Origin: Scytonematopsis contorta HA4267-MV1
Lineage (GTDB): Bacteria > Cyanobacteriota > Cyanobacteriia > Cyanobacteriales > Nostocaceae
Direction: 5' to 3'
Length of the DNA stretch: 64,000 nt
Assembly: GCA_019359035.1 (NCBI GenBank)
Contig: JAHHIC010000085.1
Coordinates: 1 to 64,000 of the forward strand
Of this stretch, positions 44,401 through 52,703 are shown piece by piece. Every line of letters begins with the position of its first letter. Position 1 is the first letter of the stretch. A model generated the notes under the pieces. That model did not search any database. It saw only the letters and a program-made list of their open reading frames with translations, and was not told where the DNA came from. Made by a program: the position numbers and the translations under genes.

Positions 44401-45504
44401 GTGAGTCCAACAGCCCAAGCCCGTCGTGTAGTATTTCCTTTTACCGCCATTGTGGGTCAAGAAGAGATGAAACTGGCGTTGTTGCTCAATGTCATCGACC
44501 CCAAAATAGGTGGTGTAATGATAATGGGCGACCGAGGAACTGGAAAATCAACTACCATCCGTGCCCTCGCAGACCTGTTACCGGAAATACCCGTAGTCGC
44601 GAACGACCCCTTCAACTCTCATCCCAGCGACCCCGATTTAATGAGTGATGAAGTTCGGCAAAAAGCTCAACAAGGTGTAGATATTCCCATCGCTCATACA
44701 AAAGTGCAAATGGTAGACCTACCCCTTGGCGCTACCGAAGACCGGGTTTGTGGAACAATTGATATAGAAAAAGCCTTATCAGAAGGTGTAAAAGCTTTTG
44801 AACCGGGACTGTTAGCAAAAGCAAACCGAGGTATCCTTTACGTAGATGAAGTCAACCTGTTAGATGACCACCTCGTAGACGTATTATTAGACTCAGCTGC
44901 AAGTGGCTGGAACACAGTCGAACGGGAAGGTATTTCCATTCGTCACCCAGCACGTTTCGTTCTTGTTGGTTCTGGTAACCCAGAAGAAGGAGAATTGCGT
45001 CCTCAATTACTTGACCGTTTTGGAATGCACGCAGAAATTCACACAGTCAAAGAACCAGCCTTGCGTGTACAAATCGTAGAACAACGTTCCGACTTTGACC
45101 AAAATCCCCCAAGCTTTTTAGAACAATACAAAGTCCAGCAAGAAGACCTACAAGGAAGCATTGTTAAAGCCCAAAATTTACTACCTTCAGTAAATTTGGA
45201 TTATGACCTACGAGTAAAAATATCCGAAGTATGTTCGGAATTAGACGTAGACGGATTACGTGGAGATATAGTCACAAACCGCGCAGCTAAAGCAATTACA
45301 GCTTTTGAAGGTCGCACAGAAGTAACAATTGATGATATTCGTCGCGTAATTACACTCTGCCTACGACACCGTTTGCGGAAAGACCCTTTAGAATCAATTG
45401 ACTCTGGTTACAAAGTAGAAAAAGTTTTCGCAAGAGTTTTTGGTGTCGAATTACCAGAAGATACTACACAGAAAAACGGCCAATTGAAAGCAGGTGTTCG
45501 TTGA
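44401..45504 (+). CDS. chlI: Magnesium chelatase ATPase subunit I
   Basis: 367 aa AAA+ subunit that, with ChlD and ChlH, inserts Mg2+ into protoporphyrin IX, the first committed step to chlorophyll. Walker [10 protein letters not shown] lies at 43-51, Walker [13 protein letters not shown] at ~157-168, and the ChlI-type insertion ([14 protein letters not shown]) and the arginine-finger region ([13 protein letters not shown]) are clear. The start is a GTG at 44401 with GAAAGG upstream. Its stop codon is followed within a few bases by a heptamer array. Confidence 0.97.
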   Translation: MSPTAQARRVVFPFTAIVGQEEMKLALLLNVIDPKIGGVMIMGDRGTGKSTTIRALADLLPEIPVVANDPFNSHPSDPDLMSDEVRQKAQQGVDIPIAHTKVQMVDLPLGATEDRVCGTIDIEKALSEGVKAFEPGLLAKANRGILYVDEVNLLDDHLVDVLLDSAASGWNTVEREGISIRHPARFVLVGSGNPEEGELRPQLLDRFGMHAEIHTVKEPALRVQIVEQRSDFDQNPPSFLEQYKVQQEDLQGSIVKAQNLLPSVNLDYDLRVKISEVCSELDVDGLRGDIVTNRAAKAITAFEGRTEVTIDDIRRVITLCLRHRLRKDPLESIDSGYKVEKVFARVFGVELPEDTTQKNGQLKAGVR

Positions 45505-45697
45505 TGGTTAACGGTTGACGGTTGACGGTTGACGGTTGACGGTTGACTGATGATTATTCAGTTAGCAATTAGCAGTTAACAATCAACAACCAACAGTTAA
45601 CAGTCAACAACCAACAGTCAACAACCAACAGTCAGCAGTTAGCAGTCAACAACCAACAGTCAACCGTCAACAGTCAACAACCAACAACCAACAAATT
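45505..45697. repeat. Left arm of long heptamer inverted repeat
   Basis: GGTTGAC units, then a unique core (ACTGATGATTATTCAGTTAG, 45546-45565), then CAACAGT/CAACAAC units up to the ATG at 45698. The right arm at 45989-46143 is its reverse complement in order and content, including the core. Confidence 0.92.
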
Positions 45698-45988
45698 ATG
45701 ATTAGAGGCTGGAATTTTTGGGTTAACACATTGATTTTGACTAGCCAATACAACCCACCCTGGTTTATTGAGTGGTTAATGTTGACCCTATCAATGATAA
45801 TGGTGGTAATTTGGTTAATTTCTTCCCAGCTACCTTACATGGTATTGGGTTTGAGCTTTATGGTGGGAACCTCAATATCGATGCTAGTCCGAGAAGCAAT
45901 AGCTCCTTCCCATCAAACTAGAATCACCCAAATTTTAGCCTTGTTACTACTAGTCGTCAGCATTTACTGGTTTGCAGACCTACTTTAA
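45698..45988 (+). CDS. Small membrane protein of unknown function
   Basis: 96 aa with three predicted membrane spans at about 24-42 (WLMLTLSMIMVVIWLI), 46-63 (YMVLGLSFMVGTSISML) and 77-95 (ITQILALLLLVVSIYWF). I do not recognise a family. The sequence upstream of the ATG is pure heptamer repeat (CAACAACCAACAAATT), so no ribosome site of the usual kind is present. The gene is framed by ~155-190-bp inverted repeats, so the whole could be a mobile or invertible unit, though no recombinase is encoded. Confidence 0.7.
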   Translation: MIRGWNFWVNTLILTSQYNPPWFIEWLMLTLSMIMVVIWLISSQLPYMVLGLSFMVGTSISMLVREAIAPSHQTRITQILALLLLVVSIYWFADLL

Positions 45989-46143
45989 ATTGTTGACTGT
46001 TGGTTGTTGACTGTTGGTTGTTGACTGTTGGTTGTTGACTGTTGGTTGTTGACTGCTAACTGCTGACTGTTGGTTGTTACCTGCTAACTGAATAATCATC
46101 AGTTAACCGTCAACCGTCAACCGTCAACCGTCAACCGTCAACA
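45989..46143. repeat. Right arm of long heptamer inverted repeat
   Basis: TGTTGACTGTTGGT-type units, the reverse complement of the core (around 46080-46103), then five CAACCGT units. It starts directly after the stop codon at 45988 and ends one base before the stop codon of the nucleotidyltransferase (46145-46147). Confidence 0.92.
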
Positions 46144-46144
46144 A

Positions 46145-47233
46145 CTAAAACCCCTGCATTTCCACCAGCTCAATACATAAATCATTAATTTGTTCCGAGT
46201 CAGGACTATGAGGTATGGTTGATTCTTTGTAAACTTCTTCCATCTGAGCGACTAAATCATCTGCCATTTTCGTGACTTGCTCATAAGAATATTCACCCTT
46301 AAGAATCGCTCTTAAATCTTCTGCGTCACCAGCTTTTCTTCTATCAACAAAAACCTCACCAGTCCGTAATATTTCTAGCCCACTGCGTAATAATCTAATA
46401 CAGTGCATCCCATGTTTGAGGTCGAAACCAGAGTTTTTCTCCATGGAAGCTCTCGCTGGGTTGCGATTTTTTTGCCAAGATACATAAGAGTTCCACTCTC
46501 TTAAGGCAATTTGATATTTTTGGCTTTTTTGTAGTAGACGAATGAAATCACCACGGCTATTTGTTAGTTTTTGTGTATATTCCAAAGCTTCATCCGTTAA
46601 AGGGTGTTGTTTTAGCATCCCTTTAAAATCAATTTCCGCAGTCAACAGATGATATAGCTCTTCAGCTTCTTCTAAAAACTCAATTTTCCCTCGAATTAAA
46701 GTGTATAAATACTCCAAAAAAGCATGTAGCTCATCTTTTGTTAAAGCAGCTTCATCTGTGATACCAAAATCCGATGGAAGGGGTTTACTTTTTGGAGGAT
46801 TTAATAGCCATTTGCGATGAGTCTCAATTTTTTTTATTTGAGCAAAAGCATAACCAGAATAAGTATGTTTTACCTTTTTGCTCAAAAATATTTTTCTGTG
46901 GTTAATTAAATGTTGCCCCACAGGACTCAAAAAAGGATATTCATTTAACCAAAGTAATTCTAAAATATTCGGGTTCGCACCTTCTAATAAATGTAATATT
47001 TTCCTTAATTCATAAATAACAGTATCTTGATTTCCATCTATAAATGGAAATATACCTGGTTCATCCCAACCACTATCTTTTTGTTCTATTTCATCAAAAC
47101 CTAAGTAAAATCTCTTAGGAGCAATAAAAACACCTCGATAATCATAGTCTGAATCAGGACGATTTAAGCCATATCCGTGGCTACCCGACAACCCAATAAA
47201 AATACTTCTTTTCTCAACTTCTATTCGTTTCAT
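46145..47233 (-). CDS. Predicted nucleotidyltransferase (COG3541/YcgL-like)
   Basis: 362 aa. The N-terminus has the polymerase-beta-type active-site signature GLSGSHGYGLNRPDSDYDYRG, with Gly-Ser and two Asp for metal binding, followed by a long alpha-helical region (~100-340). Family members are of unknown substrate; some relatives act on tRNA or as toxin-like enzymes, but nothing here shows which. The single gene is divergent from rplU and has no evident partner. The start ATG at 47233 is the only reasonable one. Confidence 0.85.
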   Translation of the reverse strand: MKRIEVEKRSIFIGLSGSHGYGLNRPDSDYDYRGVFIAPKRFYLGFDEIEQKDSGWDEPGIFPFIDGNQDTVIYELRKILHLLEGANPNILELLWLNEYPFLSPVGQHLINHRKIFLSKKVKHTYSGYAFAQIKKIETHRKWLLNPPKSKPLPSDFGITDEAALTKDELHAFLEYLYTLIRGKIEFLEEAEELYHLLTAEIDFKGMLKQHPLTDEALEYTQKLTNSRGDFIRLLQKSQKYQIALREWNSYVSWQKNRNPARASMEKNSGFDLKHGMHCIRLLRSGLEILRTGEVFVDRRKAGDAEDLRAILKGEYSYEQVTKMADDLVAQMEEVYKESTIPHSPDSEQINDLCIELVEMQGF

Positions 47234-47653
47234 TTCGGTTCAATTTAAATTAAGTTTTAATCAAAAATATAGCCACTATCTTAACTTATGAACAATAAAA
47301 GGAGTATGATATGTATAGGAAAATCCGAGCAGTGGACTACCCGCTCGGAGGTTTGTGCTGTTCTGTGTTGTGTCCATTATTGACTACACATCTAAAAATC
47401 AAGATTTCGTAATTTGACTAAAACAAGGTATTAATACTTGGATATTAAGAGCCATATTTGATTAATCATCCGTTACATCCGTAAATCATCCGCTGCCCAA
47501 GTTGACATAACCCTAATCAATCAACTAGGATTAACATTTGTCTATCTAACTTCCGCTCGGACCAGGTAGATGACAAAGCTGGCAGCGAAAATTCGCTCAT
47601 TGTAAAAAATATTACAAACCAGCTACCTGTACGGCAACTCTAAGGACAATTCC
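47234..47653. other. 420-bp region upstream of rplU
   Basis: Contains the promoters for the divergent nucleotidyltransferase and rplU genes. A hairpin (CCGAGC 47325-47330 with GCTCGG 47343-47348) and the structured leader at 47563-47629 stand out. GCTCGG occurs again at 47555-47560, which allows alternative pairing. No ORF of note. Confidence 0.65.
47563..47629 (+). promoter_or_regulatory. Candidate ribosomal-protein leader RNA of rplU
   Basis: Predicted three-way junction: an outer stem CAGGTA (47563-47568) with TACCTG (47624-47629), then GCTGG (47578-47582) with CCAGC (47619-47623). Inside are two hairpins, AGCGA/TCGCT (584-588/593-597 of 47 kb) and TGTAA/TTACA (601-605/612-616). It ends 24 bases before the rplU ATG. 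Such leaders let ribosomal proteins repress their own mRNA; this is inferred from structure only. Confidence 0.5.
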
Positions 47654-48034
47654 ATGACTTACGCAATTATTGAAACTGGCGGTAAACAAATACGGGTAGA
47701 GCCAGGTCGTTTTTATGATATAGAACTGCTTTCGGCCCAAGCGGATGAAACAGTTACCATCGAATCGGTTTTGTTTGTACAACATAACGGTGAAGTTACT
47801 GTCGGACAACCCACTATCGAAGGCGCAAAAGTAGAAGGCACTGTAATGCGACACTTTAGAGGTCGGAAGGTGCTTGTGTATAAAATGAAGCCTAAGAAGA
47901 AAACTCGTAAAAAACGGGGGCATCGCCAAGAAACTACTAGATTGATGATTAATTCCATCAGTGTTAATGGTTCGGTGCTGGCTGAGGCTGCTGCTGCTGA
48001 AGCTCCTACAGAGCAAGAAGCAGCTGCGGAATAA
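47654..48034 (+). CDS. rplU: 50S ribosomal protein L21
   Basis: 126 aa, slightly longer than typical L21 because of an Ala/Glu-rich tail ([17 protein letters not shown]). Opens with the hallmark [16 protein letters not shown] and contains the basic C-terminal core [16 protein letters not shown] that binds 23S rRNA. It precedes rpmA by 38 bp, the usual L21-L27 pair. A structured leader upstream may give autoregulation. Confidence 0.97.
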   Translation: MTYAIIETGGKQIRVEPGRFYDIELLSAQADETVTIESVLFVQHNGEVTVGQPTIEGAKVEGTVMRHFRGRKVLVYKMKPKKKTRKKRGHRQETTRLMINSISVNGSVLAEAAAAEAPTEQEAAAE

Positions 48035-48072
48035 TAATAGAGCAACTAGAAAAAACTGAAAAAGAGGGAATT

Positions 48073-48342
48073 ATGGCTCATAAGAAAGGTACTGGTAGTA
48101 CTCGTAACGGTCGCGACTCAAATGCTCAGCGACTAGGTGTAAAACGCTTTGGTGGTCAAACTGTCCGTGCTGGAAGTATTCTTGTACGTCAACGTGGGAC
48201 TAAGTTTCACCCTGGTAACAACGTTGGTATTGGCAAAGATGACACCCTGTTTTCTTTGATTGATGGCGTAGTTACTTTTGAAAGAAAAGGCAAATCCAGC
48301 AAAAAAGTCAGCGTTTACACACCTGAAGCTTGTTCTGCTTAA
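48073..48342 (+). CDS. rpmA: 50S ribosomal protein L27
   Basis: 89 aa. Starts [20 protein letters not shown] after Met, the conserved N-terminal tail that reaches toward the peptidyl-transferase centre. It continues with [24 protein letters not shown] as expected. There is no Firmicutes-type cleaved extension. The ribosome site GAGGGA precedes the ATG. Cotranscribed with rplU. Confidence 0.98.
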   Translation: MAHKKGTGSTRNGRDSNAQRLGVKRFGGQTVRAGSILVRQRGTKFHPGNNVGIGKDDTLFSLIDGVVTFERKGKSSKKVSVYTPEACSA

Positions 48343-48367
48343 TTATTGCGCGTAGTGTTGAATGAGT

Positions 48368-48420
48368 GTAGAGACGTGTTCACCAAGTGTGCCCATAAAG
48401 GCATAATTCCACGTCTCTAC
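48368..48420. repeat. Inverted repeat GTAGAGACGTG...CACGTCTCTAC
   Basis: Eleven-base perfect arms (48368-48378, 48410-48420) around a 31-base loop, between convergent rpmA and the next gene. The stop codon of that gene (48417-48419) lies inside the right arm. Probably acts as a terminator. Confidence 0.9.
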
Positions 48421-48851
48421 AACGACGACATAACACTAGCAACTAAAGCACCCAAGCCTAAACCAGTTAAAGAAAATAAAGACATAAACCAAAAGGCAAA
48501 CTTTTGGCTAAATCCAGCTACCTGAAAATCCAGTCTACCTAGCATAATTGCGGAAATTATCACCGTCATATCAAGAAAGAGTCGAAATTGGGCGATGATA
48601 AGAAATAGGGAAAAAGCCATGAATAGCGTGAAAAAGAAGCTCCGGCGATTAGACCTAAAGAAAATAGTCCAATAGGTTGCCAGTTTTGACCAAAGTGCTG
48701 TCAAACTTCCTTCAAACAATAAGACAGCAATTACGGTAAGCAACCAGACGAAGTTTGGAACTTTTGCTCTATATATTAACCAGCCCAAACTGCTATAGGT
48801 TAAAAGTACTAGCGATAGGGCAACCCACGGGAGTTTCTGGAAAATAGACAT
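48417..48851 (-). CDS. Small multi-span membrane protein, unknown function
   Basis: 144 aa with about four hydrophobic spans: ~8-28, ~34-52, ~72-92 and ~115-140 (FWFMSLFSLTGLGLGALVASV). A short basic loop (FRSNRRSFFF) lies in the middle. I do not recognise a named family; the shape is of a conserved cyanobacterial inner- or thylakoid-membrane protein. It is convergent with rpmA and its stop codon lies within a dispersed inverted repeat. Confidence 0.75.
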   Translation of the reverse strand: MSIFQKLPWVALSLVLLTYSSLGWLIYRAKVPNFVWLLTVIAVLLFEGSLTALWSKLATYWTIFFRSNRRSFFFTLFMAFSLFLIIAQFRLFLDMTVIISAIMLGRLDFQVAGFSQKFAFWFMSLFSLTGLGLGALVASVMSSL

Positions 48852-49223
48852 TGCTTTGTTACTGCCTTTGTTTGGGTCATCCTATTGTTTCACACCTTTT
48901 TGGTGGAATACATATCCTTATTTTACCTAAAGCTACAAAACTAAGGTGAAACAACTACTGGTGTCATAATATACTCTAAATCCGAATATTAGAGGAGGAT
49001 GCTACTTGTATACATATTTTGTGTTTGGATAGATAATGATTTCTATCTTTTAATCCACAACTCTATCATCGTAATTTTTATGCTGCCGACAAAATGTTGA
49101 CTCAAGCCATGCCTAATTGGTTTTGGTTAGATTTTTCGCACAAATTTGTTAAATATGTTCGTAAACATTTGTAAACTGTTAGCAGCGAAGTAGCCGAATG
49201 TCACATCTTGTTAAGGAACTGTT
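48852..49223. other. 372-bp region upstream of cruF
   Basis: AT-rich divergent promoter region. It includes a small ORF at 48999-49100 whose AGGAGG touches the ATG, with no spacing, and is probably not a gene. AAGGAACT at 49213-49220 is the ribosome site of cruF. Confidence 0.55.
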
Positions 49224-50132
49224 ATGAAACAGCTGGTTCTTGCTGAACGTGTATGTCTAATTGGTCATATTTTGGCTAAGGTGTTTGGATTGGTGGGCAT
49301 CTTATTAGTTATACCTCACGCTGAATTCATCTTGCACTTTGGCCAGGTGGGAGAGAATGCCATGCAAACGAGTATGGCTGATGGTGGTGTCGTAGATATT
49401 ATTTTTGGGACAGTAGCCGTTTCTATTTATGCTTATCGAGTACTAGGATTAGGTACTTGGTTAGCATTTATGTTGCCTGCAGTATCAATATCAGTAGGCA
49501 GTGAATTATTGGGAACTAGTACTGGTTTTCCTTTTGGTGACTATAGTTACCTCAGTGGCTTGGGATATAAAATTGCTGGGCTAGTACCATTTACGATTCC
49601 CTTATCTTGGTTTTACGTGGGCTTGTCTGCCTACTTAATTGCCCGTGCGGGTTTAAACCTAGCTGAGAAACCAACTTGGGGTCGTCAATTAGGTGCGGTT
49701 GCTCTTGGTGCTTTATTGTTCACATGCTGGGATTTTGCTCTAGAACCAGCAATGAGCCAGACAAATTTACCTTTCTGGTTTTGGGAACAGCCAGGAGCTT
49801 TTTATGGCACACCTTACCGAAATTATGCTGGTTGGTTTGGTACCAGTGCTTTGTTTATGAGTGTTGCGGGGATTTTATGGAGAAATACTTCCATTAAATT
49901 AAAGCGTTCTCAACTTACTTTGCCCTTGGTAATTTATTTGAGTAACTTTGCCTTTGCTGCTGGTCTGAGTCTAGGTTATGGATTTTTTATCCCGGTTAGC
50001 CTCGGTTTCATATTTGGCGTTATCCCAGCAATTCTTTTGTGGTGGAAAGGTGCTGGTGTTTCTTCCCAAGTGGCTGTAGAAGGAGCAAATCAAGAAATGG
50101 CGGTGGCTCCTGTTGAAATGGCTGTTAAGTAA
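49224..50132 (+). CDS. cruF: Carotenoid 1',2'-hydratase CruF
   Basis: 302 aa integral membrane protein of the DUF422 family with about seven to eight hydrophobic spans. CruF hydrates the psi end of gamma-carotene-type precursors in synthesis of myxoxanthophyll, a fucoside-type carotenoid of the cyanobacterial cell wall and thylakoids. Signature stretches include GSELLGTSTGFPFGDYSYL and WDFALEPAM, typical of the family. The gene order cruF-cruG is the known cyanobacterial arrangement, which makes the assignment firm. The ATG at 49224 has AAGGAAC upstream. Confidence 0.92.
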   Translation: MKQLVLAERVCLIGHILAKVFGLVGILLVIPHAEFILHFGQVGENAMQTSMADGGVVDIIFGTVAVSIYAYRVLGLGTWLAFMLPAVSISVGSELLGTSTGFPFGDYSYLSGLGYKIAGLVPFTIPLSWFYVGLSAYLIARAGLNLAEKPTWGRQLGAVALGALLFTCWDFALEPAMSQTNLPFWFWEQPGAFYGTPYRNYAGWFGTSALFMSVAGILWRNTSIKLKRSQLTLPLVIYLSNFAFAAGLSLGYGFFIPVSLGFIFGVIPAILLWWKGAGVSSQVAVEGANQEMAVAPVEMAVK

Positions 50133-50149
50133 ATCCTGATTCCATTGTA

Positions 50150-50171
50150 GAGACTAAACATGTTTAGTCTC
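50150..50171. repeat. 22-bp perfect palindrome between cruF and cruG
   Basis: GAGACTAAACA-TGTTTAGTCTC, a member of the GAGAC...GTCTC family with a different centre. It sits 18 bp after the cruF stop. Confidence 0.9.
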
Positions 50172-50193
50172 CACATTATTTTAATGTGTCGAT

Positions 50194-51453
50194 TTGTTCA
50201 AGTTTTTTGGTCATCTATCTTCTACCTTATTACTTCTTGTGCCTGTTTTTAGCCCTCTTTTTTCTATTATTAGTGCCATCTCGCTGATATTACTTCTCAT
50301 CCAAGTTCCAGCAACTGCGATTTTACTCTCGCGTTTATTCAAAGGTCCTAGTCGTCAGCCCCCTGTAGAACCGCAACAACCAACACTAGAAATTTTAGGT
50401 AGTGTTAGTATTGTTGTTCCTACTCTGAATGAAGCTCAGAGAATTCCCCCTTTATTGACAGCCCTGAGCCTTCAAAATTATGAAGTTAAAGAAATAACTA
50501 TTGTTGACAGTAAATCTATTGATGGTACTGCTGATTTGGTAAAAACCGCTCAGCAAAAAGACCCTCGTTTTCGTGTGATGAATGATGACCCTTTACCTCC
50601 AGGTTGGGTGGGTCGTCCGTGGGCTTTGCACAATGGATTTTTACATAGCTCGGAAGCAAGCGAGTGGTTTTTGGGTATGGATGCTGACACCCAACCACAT
50701 CCGGGTTTGGTTGCTGGTTTGGTAAGAACCGCTTCAGCACAAAAATACGATTTGGTTTCTCTCTCACCCCAGTTCATTCTGAAATATCCCGGAGAATGTT
50801 GGCTACAACCTTCACTGCTAATGACATTACTTTACCGTTTTGACCCTGCTGGTACAAATACAGAAGCAGCAGAAAGAGTAATGGCTAATGGTCAATGTTT
50901 TTTGTGTAGACGTTCAGTTTTATCTGCTGTTGGTGGCTATACCAGTGCTGCGAGTTCTTTTTGTGATGATGTCACCTTAGCAAGGCATATCGCAGCCTCT
51001 GGGTTTAAAGTGGGGTTTTTGGATGGCGCCAAGGTACTTAAGGTAAGGATGTACGAAGGAGCAAAGGAAACTTGGAAGGAATGGGGAAGAAGCCTCGACC
51101 TGAAAGACGCTTCCTCCCGTGAACAAATTTGGGGAGATTTGTGGCTGCTTACCTCAGTTCAAGCTTTACCCCTTTTAATAACTCTCACTTATCTCCCCAT
51201 CTTCCCCCATCTCTCCCCCTCCCACAATCTCCCCTTCCTCCAATCTCCCCCTCTCCTGCTCTTAGCACTAAACATCTTCTTATTAGTAATACGCTTTGCC
51301 ATGTTGCTAGCGATTGCACCATCCTATGACAGAAAATCGGCAAAGGGAAGTTGGTTATTCTGGTTTTCACCTTTTGCTGACCCCTTAGCTGTATTAAGAA
51401 TATATTTATCAGCACTCAGCAAACCTCGTGAGTGGAGAGGAAGGAAATATTAA
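50194..51453 (+). CDS. cruG: Carotenoid glycosyltransferase CruG
   Basis: 419 aa from a TTG at 50194; a later start is possible because no ATG fits. An N-terminal membrane span is followed by a GT2 fold: VSIVVPTLNEAQRIPP, a DXD-type motif (GMDADTQPHPG) and the acceptor region FCDDVTLARHI. Two to three C-terminal spans follow. CruG adds the sugar at the 2'-hydroxyl in myxoxanthophyll synthesis, acting after CruF. Between the last spans a CTCCCC-rich stretch (51185-51260) is read in-frame and gives a Pro/Ser/His/Leu-rich patch of ~25 residues that looks like an inserted repeat. Confidence 0.9.
   Translation: MFKFFGHLSSTLLLLVPVFSPLFSIISAISLILLLIQVPATAILLSRLFKGPSRQPPVEPQQPTLEILGSVSIVVPTLNEAQRIPPLLTALSLQNYEVKEITIVDSKSIDGTADLVKTAQQKDPRFRVMNDDPLPPGWVGRPWALHNGFLHSSEASEWFLGMDADTQPHPGLVAGLVRTASAQKYDLVSLSPQFILKYPGECWLQPSLLMTLLYRFDPAGTNTEAAERVMANGQCFLCRRSVLSAVGGYTSAASSFCDDVTLARHIAASGFKVGFLDGAKVLKVRMYEGAKETWKEWGRSLDLKDASSREQIWGDLWLLTSVQALPLLITLTYLPIFPHLSPSHNLPFLQSPPLLLLALNIFLLVIRFAMLLAIAPSYDRKSAKGSWLFWFSPFADPLAVLRIYLSALSKPREWRGRKY
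51185..51260. repeat. CTCCCC-rich low-complexity stretch inside cruG
   Basis: Reiterated ATCTCCCC/CTCCCCAT-type units encode residues ~331-356 (LPIFPHLSPSHNLPFLQSPP region). Composition differs sharply from the rest of the gene. Confidence 0.8.
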
Positions 51454-51502
51454 TGGGGAGTGGGAAGTTATCATGTACTCCCCACTCCCCACTCCCCATT
51501 GC

Positions 51503-52441
51503 CTACTCCGAATCTTCACCATTTTTTACAGTTGGTAAACCATCTCCACGTTCCAATTCCCAAAGAATTTGATTACCTTCGCGACGAACCCGCGAAACTA
51601 TCCAATTTCGCCAACGCCATTGGTCTCCTCGACTAGTGACAGCACTGGCATGAACATCCATCAAGTCCGCAAGCTCAGAACTGGTGATTAAATAGCCTGA
51701 CGAAGCAATTTCATCAGCGATACGGAGTGTTTCAATTAAGTTGCGGAGATGCCCCACCCTGGCCTCGTGGGGTATTTCTTCGGCTGAGGTGGTGGCTGTT
51801 GCGGGAAATGGCTCCATAGTAGTTATATTTTTTATATCTGGGTCAGAATTGCCAGGATACTGGTTTTCTTTGTTAATTATTGTAGAGTTTTTGCTATTAT
51901 CTGATACTTTCGCTACATTTGCCTCATCTATATTTAGTATAGATGATTCACGATGGTTAGGTGATAATTGTTGCAGAGATGGTGGTTTACCACTAGCGAA
52001 AGCACGGGCTATTGCGTCGCAACGTTCGTTACCTATATTACCAGCATGACCCCGGACATGCTGCCATTTTATTTTTGCGTTGTTGTTTAGTTCGTCTAAA
52101 ATTTCTAATAAGTCTTGGTTGAGAACGGGTTGGCCGTCTGATTTTTTCCAGCCTTTTCGCTTCCAACTTTTTACCCATTTAGTAACGCAGTTGATAAGAT
52201 ATTCGCTGTCGGTATACAGGGTGACGGGTTCATTTTGTGCAGAAGATTGCAGGTATTTTAGACCAGCAATCGCAGCTTGCATTTCCATCCTATTATTAGT
52301 GGTTTGAGAACAAGCGTCACCAATTTCATGAACGGAGCCATTACTAAAGTAAATGACGGTTCCCCAACCACCACGACCGGGATTTCCCGAACAAGCGCCA
52401 TCGGTGTAAATGCTTTGAATTGTTTGTGTTGAAGACATCAT
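51503..52441 (-). CDS. rnhA: Ribonuclease HI with extra C-terminal domain
   Basis: 312 aa; ordinary RNase HI is ~155. It degrades RNA in RNA-DNA hybrids. Residues ~8-150 form the catalytic domain with Asp14 (IYTDGACSGNPG), Glu53 (NNRMEMQAA), Asp78 (LYTDSEYL) and the last Asp in GNERCDAIA, plus the basic handle (KSWKRKGWKK). A Ser/Asn-rich linker (~160-225) leads to a C-terminal domain (~228-305, GHLRNLIETLRIADEIASSG...RWRNWIVSRVRREGNQILWE) that looks like a small helix-turn-helix, possibly nucleic-acid binding. The start could be the second Met. Convergent with cruG. Confidence 0.93.
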   Translation of the reverse strand: MMSSTQTIQSIYTDGACSGNPGRGGWGTVIYFSNGSVHEIGDACSQTTNNRMEMQAAIAGLKYLQSSAQNEPVTLYTDSEYLINCVTKWVKSWKRKGWKKSDGQPVLNQDLLEILDELNNNAKIKWQHVRGHAGNIGNERCDAIARAFASGKPPSLQQLSPNHRESSILNIDEANVAKVSDNSKNSTIINKENQYPGNSDPDIKNITTMEPFPATATTSAEEIPHEARVGHLRNLIETLRIADEIASSGYLITSSELADLMDVHASAVTSRGDQWRWRNWIVSRVRREGNQILWELERGDGLPTVKNGEDSE

Positions 52442-52703
52442 GAGAAGAAAGAATCGGGTTCTTTATTTTTGAGCCTTAGTTCATAGGGTATAAAGATACT
52501 AAGGATACTAGGAAATCAGGTTAGCATTTTTTGACCCTATGTTTGCCTATATACAGCAAAATTTAAACATTACTGTGGTAATTAAGCTTTGTTGAAATTA
52601 TTTGTACAGCATCTAAATCAAAAGTTACCCGCAGAATACCGAATTTATTTACATTAAAATAAACATATCATTAACAAAGATTTCAGGAGAAGCTATAAAA
52701 CTC

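Noticed and set aside
45505-46143. Insertion sequence around the 96-aa gene
   Set aside because: Inverted arms are present, but there is no transposase and no target duplication could be identified.
48999-49100. 33-codon hydrophobic ORF with AGGAGG upstream of cruF
   Set aside because: The AGGAGG touches the ATG with no spacing, and the product is short and unrecognised.
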